NCBI RefSeq assembly: GCF_029338175.1 | Contig: NZ_CP119862.1 | Span: 620,001 to 684,000 of the forward strand | From: Citrobacter enshiensis | Lineage (GTDB): Bacteria; Pseudomonadota; Gammaproteobacteria; Enterobacterales; Enterobacteriaceae | DNA: 64,000 nucleotides | Direction of reading: 5' to 3' | Part shown: positions 56,350-64,000 of the stretch, one piece after another | Layout of the letters: the number at the start of each line of letters is the position of its first letter | Position numbering within the stretch: the first letter of the stretch is position 1 | The notes under the pieces: model-generated | Told to the model about the DNA's origin: nothing | Seen by the model: the letters and a program-made list of their open reading frames with translations, nothing else | Database searches by the model: none | Position numbers and translations under genes: made by a program

Positions 56350-57825
56350 TCAGTTACGGAATGGATTGTTGCCGTTGCTGCTGGTCGTTTGTGCTGACGC
56401 AGGCTGAGTTGCCGGGGCTGCGTTGTCGGCGGCGGTATAGCCGTCAGCGCTGGCGTCCTGCTGTGCGTTTTCCGGCGCCACGATATCTGGCGTAGTGGAA
56501 ATCGGTTTGCCCAGCGTGTTGTTCAGCGCAACCAGGTCCTGTTCGTTCAGCGTACCGAGTGCAGCTTTGATGTTGAGCTGATTAATCAGGTAGTTATAGC
56601 GAGCGCTGGAAAGCTGTTGCTTCGCGTTGTACAGCGTGGTGGTGGCATCCAACACATCCACGATGGTACGGGTACCGACGGAATAACCGGCTTCCATGGC
56701 ATCCAATGAACTTTGTGCAGAGATAACGGCTTGTTTATACGCGTTAATGCTGCTGATAGACGCATTGATGTTGTTGAAGGAGGAACGCACGGTCTGCACG
56801 ACGCTGCGGTGTGCGCTTTCCAGTTGCTCACTCGCGCCAACAAAGTTGTACTGCGCTTGTTTCACCTGAGAATTGACCTGTCCGCCCTGATACAACGGCA
56901 AAGAGAAGCTCAGACCAATTTTGTTCTGGCCCAGGTTGCTGTCGTCATACTGAGACGTGTTGGTTTTCGACCCGCTATACGAGGTATCGGAGATCCCCGT
57001 TGATGCGTTTAAATCCAGTGTTGGCAAGTGACCGTCCTGCGCCAGACGGATTTGCTCACGCGCCAGATCCTGGGTCAGGCGGGCTTGCAACAGCGCCAGG
57101 TTACGGTTTTCTGCTTCTTTCAGCAGTGCATTCACGGCCTGCGGTTTGTTGGTTTTAAAACCATCAACATTCAGGGATGCCAGTTCCGGGTAGTAATTGC
57201 CGGTGACCTGGCGCAACGTTTCAACCGCATTATCGAGGTTGTTACGTGCGGTCACTTCGTCCGCTAACACGGTATCGTATTGTGAACGGGCGTTCTGAAC
57301 GTCGGTGATCGCAACCAGACCCACGTTAAAACGTTGGGTGGTTTGATCCAACTGACGATAAATCGCCTGTTTCTGCGCTTCGGTAAAGGAGAGCGCGTCA
57401 ATGGCGCTCAGCACATTGAAGTAGGCTGTTGCGGTGTTCAGGATCAGCGTTTGCTGGTCTGTCTGAAAGGTGACGTCCTGAATACCGGCAGATTTTTCCT
57501 GCAATGTCAGCGCGCGCCATTTCGACATATCGAACAGGGTCTGAGTCAATTGCAAAGAGGCGCTGGTTGCGTTGGAGTCGACACCGTTGGCGTCACGGTA
57601 GCCGTTGCTATAGGTGTAATCGGCACCTAAACCCAGTTGCGGCAGTAAAGGACTACGCGCTTCGTTAATTTTTTCGAATGCAGCATCGCGATCGGCGGCG
57701 GATTTACGCAATTCCGGGTTGCTCAGGCGTGCTTGCTGATAAACTTGCATCAGGTTCTCTGCCTGGCTCAAAGTGCTGAACCCCGACAGGCTCAGGCCGA
57801 TAAGGATGGGGAGCAATTTCTTCAT
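56350..57825 (-). CDS. tolC: Outer membrane efflux channel TolC
   Basis: The 491-residue trimeric channel works with AcrAB, MacAB, EmrAB and type I secretion. Signal peptide MKKLLPILIGLSLSGFSTLS-QA, then two outer-membrane-efflux repeats (TSASLQLTQTLFDMSKWRAL; GLSFSLPLYQGGQVNSQVKQ). C-terminus ends SSNGNNPFRN. Start ATG 57825 has AAGGA seven bases upstream; an ATG at 57831 does not. The gap to nudF should carry the Mar/Sox/Rob-controlled promoters; I could not place the box with certainty. Confidence 0.98.
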   Translation of the reverse strand: MKKLLPILIGLSLSGFSTLSQAENLMQVYQQARLSNPELRKSAADRDAAFEKINEARSPLLPQLGLGADYTYSNGYRDANGVDSNATSASLQLTQTLFDMSKWRALTLQEKSAGIQDVTFQTDQQTLILNTATAYFNVLSAIDALSFTEAQKQAIYRQLDQTTQRFNVGLVAITDVQNARSQYDTVLADEVTARNNLDNAVETLRQVTGNYYPELASLNVDGFKTNKPQAVNALLKEAENRNLALLQARLTQDLAREQIRLAQDGHLPTLDLNASTGISDTSYSGSKTNTSQYDDSNLGQNKIGLSFSLPLYQGGQVNSQVKQAQYNFVGASEQLESAHRSVVQTVRSSFNNINASISSINAYKQAVISAQSSLDAMEAGYSVGTRTIVDVLDATTTLYNAKQQLSSARYNYLINQLNIKAALGTLNEQDLVALNNTLGKPISTTPDIVAPENAQQDASADGYTAADNAAPATQPASAQTTSSNGNNPFRN

Positions 57826-58030
57826 TTGCATTCCTTGTTGTGAAGCAGTATTTAGCGCTGATCAAATTGTAAAATAATTGATGATTCTAGCAGAATCCGC
57901 CACTGCGAAAAGTTGGCGTTATGTGCCATACGGCGTTAATTTGCACCAATTTATCACAAGGTCGGTAAAACAGCAGTCAAACGGCCTTGAAATTCACATT
58001 CTAATCACTATTGGTAACCAGGACAGCACA

Positions 58031-58663
58031 ATGCATAAACAAGACAGCTCGCCGATGACTTTCTCCAAAAACGATGTAGAAATTATTGCACGAGAAACAC
58101 TTTATCGCGGTTTTTTTTCATTGGATCTTTATCGTTTTCGCCATCGCTTATTCAACGGAGAAATGAGTGGTGAAGTTCAGCGTGAAATTTTTGAGCGCGG
58201 GCACGCCGCAGTCTTGCTACCCTTTGACCCTGAGCGCGACGAAGTTGTGCTGGTGGAACAAATCCGTATCGCGGCGTATGACACCAGTGAGAGCCCGTGG
58301 TTGCTGGAGATGGTCGCTGGTATGATCGAAGAGGGCGAAACCGCAGAGGATGTCGCCCGCCGCGAAGCAATGGAAGAGGCCGGGCTTGACGTCAAACGGA
58401 TGAAGCCGGTGATGAGTTATCTGGCAAGCCCTGGCGGTACCAGTGAGCGCCTGTCAATTTTAGTGGGCGAAGTGGATGCCACGACCGCAAGCGGGATTCA
58501 CGGTCTGGCGGATGAGAACGAAGATATTCGTGTTCATGTGGTAAGTCGGGAGCAGGCATACCAGTGGGTGGAAGAGGGGAAAATCGACAACGCGGCGTCT
58601 GTCATCGCTTTGCAATGGCTGCAACTGCACTATCAAGAGTTAAAAAACGAGTGGAAAAAATGA
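58031..58663 (+). CDS. nudF: ADP-ribose pyrophosphatase NudF
   Basis: The 210-residue Nudix hydrolase cleaves ADP-ribose and ADP-sugars. The Nudix box starts at [18 protein letters not shown] and continues EEAGL. I chose ATG 58031 ([20 protein letters not shown]) to match E. coli; the open frame runs upstream into the tolC promoter region. First gene of the nudF-yqiB-cpdA-yqiA-parE series. Confidence 0.96.
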   Translation: MHKQDSSPMTFSKNDVEIIARETLYRGFFSLDLYRFRHRLFNGEMSGEVQREIFERGHAAVLLPFDPERDEVVLVEQIRIAAYDTSESPWLLEMVAGMIEEGETAEDVARREAMEEAGLDVKRMKPVMSYLASPGGTSERLSILVGEVDATTASGIHGLADENEDIRVHVVSREQAYQWVEEGKIDNAASVIALQWLQLHYQELKNEWKK

Positions 58664-59082
58664 AGCGTTATACACCTGACTTTCCTGAGATGATGCGCCT
58701 GTGCGAAACCAACTTTTCGCAATTGCGCCGCCTGTTGCCACGTAATGACGCACCCGGCGAAACAGTGAGCTATCAGGTGGCAAACGCACAATATCGGTTA
58801 ACGATTGTGGAATCGACCCGATACACTACGCTGGTGGCGATTGAGCAGACCGCGCCTGCCATCACCTACTGGAGCCTGCCGTCGCTGACGGTGCGCCTGT
58901 ATCATGATGCGATGGTGGCTGAAGTGTGTTCAAGTCAGCAGATCTTTCGCTTCAAAGCGCGGTATGATTATCCAAATAAAAAGTTGCATCAACGCGACGA
59001 AAAGCATCAAATTAATCAGTTTTTAGCTGATTGGTTAAGGTACTGTTTAGCACATGGAGCGATGGCGATTCCGGTTTACTAG
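58660..59082 (+). CDS. yqiB: DUF1249 protein YqiB
   Basis: The 140-residue protein ([20 protein letters not shown] ...) is conserved between nudF and cpdA in enterobacteria. ATGA overlap with nudF. No catalytic motif; unknown role. Confidence 0.94.
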   Translation: MKRYTPDFPEMMRLCETNFSQLRRLLPRNDAPGETVSYQVANAQYRLTIVESTRYTTLVAIEQTAPAITYWSLPSLTVRLYHDAMVAEVCSSQQIFRFKARYDYPNKKLHQRDEKHQINQFLADWLRYCLAHGAMAIPVY

Positions 59083-59106
59083 CGTCGTGAAACCTAAGGA
59101 CACCAT

Positions 59107-59934
59107 TTGGAAAGCCTGTTAACCCTTCCTTTGGCTGGTGAGGCCAGAGTCAGGATTTTACAAATTACAGACACTCACCTGTTTGCCGCAAAGCACGAAA
59201 CGCTACTGGGCGTGAATACCTGGGAAAGCTACCAGGCCGTACTGGACGCGATCCATGCGCAGCAGATCGAGTTCGATCTGATCGTGGCAACGGGCGATTT
59301 GGCTCAGGATCAAAGTTCTGCGGCCTATCAGCATTTTGCTGAAGGCATCGCAAGCTTTCGTGCGCCTTGCGTTTGGTTGCCTGGCAACCACGATTTTCAA
59401 CCCGCGATGTACAGCGCGTTACAGGATGCGGGGATTTCCCCGGCCAAACGCATCTGGATTGGCGAGCAGTGGCAAATTTTGTTGCTGGACAGTCAGGTTT
59501 TTGGCGTTCCCCACGGCGAGTTAAGTGAGTTCCAGCTTGAATGGCTGGAGCGTAAACTTGCCGATGCGCCGGAGCGCAATACGCTGTTGCTTCTGCATCA
59601 CCACCCGCTGCCTGCGGGATGCGGCTGGCTCGACCAGCACAGTCTGCGCAACGCCGCGGAACTGGACAACATACTGGTGAATTATCCTCGCGTTAAGTAT
59701 TTGTTGTGTGGGCATATTCATCAGGAGCAGGATCTGGACTGGAACGGCCGCCGCCTGATGGCGACCCCATCGACATGCGTTCAGTTTAAACCGCATTGCG
59801 CTAATTTCACGCTGGACACGATTGGTCCGGGCTGGCGTACGCTTGAGCTGTTTGCCGACGGTACGTTGAAAACGGAAGTCTGTCGTCTGCAAGGGACCCA
59901 GTTTCGACCTGATACCGCTTCAGAAGGCTACTGA
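59107..59934 (+). CDS. cpdA: 3',5'-cyclic-AMP phosphodiesterase CpdA
   Basis: The 275-residue class III phosphodiesterase hydrolyses cAMP. Metallophosphatase motifs: [33 protein letters not shown] and CGHIHQEQ. It starts at TTG 59107 as in E. coli, after TAAGGACACCA. Overlaps yqiA. Confidence 0.97.
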   Translation: MESLLTLPLAGEARVRILQITDTHLFAAKHETLLGVNTWESYQAVLDAIHAQQIEFDLIVATGDLAQDQSSAAYQHFAEGIASFRAPCVWLPGNHDFQPAMYSALQDAGISPAKRIWIGEQWQILLLDSQVFGVPHGELSEFQLEWLERKLADAPERNTLLLLHHHPLPAGCGWLDQHSLRNAAELDNILVNYPRVKYLLCGHIHQEQDLDWNGRRLMATPSTCVQFKPHCANFTLDTIGPGWRTLELFADGTLKTEVCRLQGTQFRPDTASEGY

Positions 59935-60515
59935 TGTCTACGCTCCTTTATCTCCACGGATTTAATAGTTCTCCCCGCTCGGCAAAGGCTTGCCTGCTCA
60001 AAGGCTGGTTGGCGGAGCACCATCCTCATGTTGAGATGGTGGTGCCGCAATTACCGCCGTATCCTGCCGATGCGGCAGATCTCCTGGAATCGATCGTGCT
60101 TGAACATGGCGGAGAATCGCTGGGTATCGTCGGTTCCTCGCTTGGCGGATATTACGCCACCTGGTTATCGCAATGTTTCATGTTGCCAGCCGTGGTGGTA
60201 AACCCCGCAGTAAAACCCTTTGAACTGTTGGTCGACTACCTGGGTCAGAACGAGAACCCCTACACGGGGCAGCAATATGTGCTAGAGTCACGCCATATTT
60301 ACGATCTTAAAGTCATGCAGATTGACCCGCTGGAAGCGCCGGATTTGATTTGGCTGCTGCAACAAACGGGGGATGAAGTGTTGGACTACCGCCAGGCGGT
60401 GGCGAATTACGCCTCCTGCCGTCAGACAGTGATTGAGGGCGGAAACCACGCATTCACAGGCTTCGAAGATTATTTCAACCAGATTGTCGATTTCCTTGGA
60501 CTGCACAGTTTTTGA
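59934..60515 (+). CDS. yqiA: Acyl-CoA esterase YqiA (alpha/beta hydrolase)
   Basis: The 193-residue hydrolase has the nucleophile elbow [14 protein letters not shown] and a [11 protein letters not shown] start. Hydrolyses palmitoyl-CoA and p-nitrophenyl esters in E. coli. Start shares a base with the cpdA stop. Confidence 0.95.
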   Translation: MSTLLYLHGFNSSPRSAKACLLKGWLAEHHPHVEMVVPQLPPYPADAADLLESIVLEHGGESLGIVGSSLGGYYATWLSQCFMLPAVVVNPAVKPFELLVDYLGQNENPYTGQQYVLESRHIYDLKVMQIDPLEAPDLIWLLQQTGDEVLDYRQAVANYASCRQTVIEGGNHAFTGFEDYFNQIVDFLGLHSF

Positions 60516-60540
60516 CGATCAACTCGAATTGCTAATTTAA

Positions 60541-62436
<1,896 letters not shown>

Positions 62437-62461
62437 TTTTCGCGAAAGCTTATGGTAGCTG

Positions 62462-62494
62462 AAAACGGGGGGAAGACGATTCCCCCCGTTTTTT
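62462..62494. terminator. Strong bidirectional terminator after parE
   Basis: AAAACGGGGGGAA-GACGA-TTCCCCCCGTTTT gives a 13-pair stem with flanking A and T runs for both convergent genes. Confidence 0.93.
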
Positions 62495-63726
62495 TACTGA
62501 GCAATCAGGAAAAACAGCCCGGTCAATGCGGCGCTCATCAGATTCGACAGCGTACCGGCGAGGATCACCTTAACCCCCATTTTGGCGATAAAGCTTTTTT
62601 GTGCAGGTACAATTCCGCCCAGCACGCCGATCAGCGCCGCAGGGGCAGAGAGATTAGCGAACCCCGCCAGCGCCATAATGACAATAATTTGTGAATAGTC
62701 GGACAGGCTGGCTTTCAGCGGGATAAAGCTGGTGTACGCGACAAACTCATTGAGCACCAGCTTCTGCCCAAGCAGATTACCCACCTGCAGGATCTCAGAC
62801 GAAGGTACGCCCAGTAGCCAGGCGACAGGAGCGAACAGGTAGCTGAAGATCAGCTGCAGGGTGACGTTCTCCATGCCAAACAGACCGAACGCCCAACCAA
62901 GCAGCCCGTTAACCATGGCGATCAGCGCAATCAACGCCAGCAGCATCGCCCCTACATTGACCGCCAGCTTCAGTCCCTGGCTGGCCCCGTTGGTGGCCGC
63001 TTCGACGATGTTAATCGGTTTTTCTTCTCCGGTAGCCATTGCGCCGGAAACGTCGGCAATATTCTCTGCTTCGGTTTCAGGGTAGAGTATCTTTGCCATC
63101 AGCAGCCCGCCAGGGGCGGACATAAACGACGCTGCCACCAGATAGCGAATTTCAATTCCCATGCTGGCGTAACCGACCAGCACCGATCCGGCAATCGACG
63201 CCACGCCGCCGCACATCAGGGCGAACAGCTCAGAGCGGGTCATTTTTGGCGCATACGGTCGCATCAGCACAAACACATCCGTATTACCGGCAAAAATATT
63301 GGCTGTCGCCGCCATCGACTCCGCCGGGCTGGTTTTCAGCAGCTTATGGATACCGGTGCCGACAAGGCGGATCACCCACTGCATAATGCCCAGGTAGTAG
63401 AGCACCGAGAACAGCGCTGACATAAAGATAATGATCGGCAGGACATGGAAGGCGAACAGAAAGCCCATTTTAAAGCGTCCCAGATCGCCAAACAGGAAAT
63501 TGATCCCCTCGGAAGAGTAGGTGAGCACGCCGGACAGGCTGTTGGAAATCGCCAGCAGGATTTTTTCCCCGGCCGGGACATACAAAATAAACGCGGCCAG
63601 CCCGGCCTGAATGGCAAACGCGCCGCCCACGGTCCGCAGATTAATCGCTCGTCGGTTGGCGGAAAACAGCAGTGCTATTGCCAGCAGCACCACGATACCA
63701 AGACACAGGATTAGAATTTGCATCAT
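62494..63726 (-). CDS. Concentrative nucleoside transporter (NupC/NupX/PsuT family)
   Basis: The ~410-residue inner-membrane H+/nucleoside symporter of the CNT family has signature runs NIFAGNTDVFVLMRPYAPKM (helical hairpin 1), AGSVLVGYASMGI, GQKLVLNEFVAYTSFIPLKA, and CGFANLS-type (LAGFANLSAPAALIGVLGGI). The start overlaps the stop of the upstream hydrolase (TGATG), so the pair is coupled. K-12 lacks this gene beside parE. Substrate among nucleosides or pseudouridine is not clear. Confidence 0.85.
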   Translation of the reverse strand: MMQILILCLGIVVLLAIALLFSANRRAINLRTVGGAFAIQAGLAAFILYVPAGEKILLAISNSLSGVLTYSSEGINFLFGDLGRFKMGFLFAFHVLPIIIFMSALFSVLYYLGIMQWVIRLVGTGIHKLLKTSPAESMAATANIFAGNTDVFVLMRPYAPKMTRSELFALMCGGVASIAGSVLVGYASMGIEIRYLVAASFMSAPGGLLMAKILYPETEAENIADVSGAMATGEEKPINIVEAATNGASQGLKLAVNVGAMLLALIALIAMVNGLLGWAFGLFGMENVTLQLIFSYLFAPVAWLLGVPSSEILQVGNLLGQKLVLNEFVAYTSFIPLKASLSDYSQIIVIMALAGFANLSAPAALIGVLGGIVPAQKSFIAKMGVKVILAGTLSNLMSAALTGLFFLIAQ

Positions 63727-64000
63727 CACTCCTTATCCGCGTCGATAATCTTGCGAAACAGATCCTTAAACAGATTGTCCCGCTCAATAAATTTCACCAC
63801 CCGAATCAGATGACGGCGGTTGTCGAAGCTCCAGTTCAGGTTGTCATTAATCAGCGGTGCGGGCCGGTACTGGCAGGTATACCAGCCTGGGTCCAGTACG
63901 TATCCGACGGTGGTGATGTCCCAGATAACCTTACGGGACGCGAAGCCAATCCACGGGCAGCGCGGGGCTATCTCCGCAAAATAGCGGCCAATCCGGCTGG
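63726..64000 (-). CDS. Nucleoside hydrolase (IunH family), C-terminal part only
   Basis: The open frame enters from the right edge: SRIGRYFAEIAPRCPWIGFA, then SRKVIWDITTVGYVLDPGWY, ending DLFRKIIDADKE. The VIWDITTVGYVLDP segment is typical of the C-terminal part of inosine-uridine hydrolases (with the metal-ligand Asp). About 91 residues are visible. It precedes and overlaps the transporter, so uptake and cleavage of a nucleoside are probably coupled. Confidence 0.75.
   Translation of the reverse strand, partial: SRIGRYFAEIAPRCPWIGFASRKVIWDITTVGYVLDPGWYTCQYRPAPLINDNLNWSFDNRRHLIRVVKFIERDNLFKDLFRKIIDADKE

Noticed and set aside
57826-58030. Mar/Sox/Rob box upstream of tolC
   Set aside because: A GCAC-containing stretch near 57943-57955 is suggestive but too degenerate to call by eye.

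Overview
The window comes from an enterobacterial chromosome of the Escherichia/Citrobacter/Salmonella group. The evidence is gene order and near-identity to recalled E. coli K-12 proteins for ileX-mug, rpsU-dnaG-rpoD, tsaD, ttdRABT, plsY, folB, uppP, cca, ygiM, ygiF, glnE, hldE, glgS, ubiK, ribB, zupT, ygiD, ygiC/ygiB, tolC, nudF-yqiB-cpdA-yqiA-parE. Departures from K-12 (a NADAR gene beside rpoD, a CNT nucleoside transporter with a nucleoside hydrolase beside parE) make a Citrobacter-like host my best guess, but species cannot be fixed from the window alone.

Positions 1 to about 29180 are one prophage of the P2/186/HP1 kind, apparently integrated at the 3' end of the tRNA-Ile2 gene ileX. 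The left edge cuts the integrase, so the other attachment site lies just outside. Left arm (lysogeny, leftward): integrase, a PH-SHOCT protein and a 186-type CI repressor. Early rightward genes: cox/apl-like regulator, CII, Fil, small unknowns, a Dam-type methylase, replication endonuclease gpA, and a small gene under a perfect LexA box. Leftward late operon: terminase gpP, portal gpQ and an Ogr-type activator. Rightward late operon: gpO, gpN, gpM, a histidine-rich repeat ORF, gpL, gpR, gpS, HP1-type sheath and tube, holin, M15 endolysin, Rz/Rz1, tail chaperone with a -1 frameshift signal, tape measure, baseplate, fibre and hub/spike genes, ending at a terminator near 27.72 kb. The prophage closes with an Abi_C-type gene that looks like a defence cargo.

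About twenty single-base indels and one in-frame stop break int, cI, dam, A, Q, P, O, N and M between roughly 0.7 and 13.2 kb. I recognise none in the rest of the window. Each broken gene reads cleanly across frames, so either sequence quality or very recent damage is the likely cause. Ten of the indels lie in the last 1.1 kb of gpA and cancel exactly.

Positions 29177 to 64000 are conserved core chromosome: the macromolecular synthesis operon (rpsU-dnaG-rpoD) with its T1 attenuator, the L-tartrate utilisation cluster, phospholipid, folate, undecaprenyl, tRNA-CCA and LPS-heptose genes, the ribB FMN riboswitch, the tolC operon, and the nudF-yqiB-cpdA-yqiA-parE string. The most unusual feature here is an ERIC repeat lying inside the FMN riboswitch aptamer of ribB. 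The strongest points for a second look are that ERIC element, the Abi_C/HEPN-like gene at the prophage edge, the -1 frameshift site with its hairpin, the HTHS-repeat ORF and the indel cluster.
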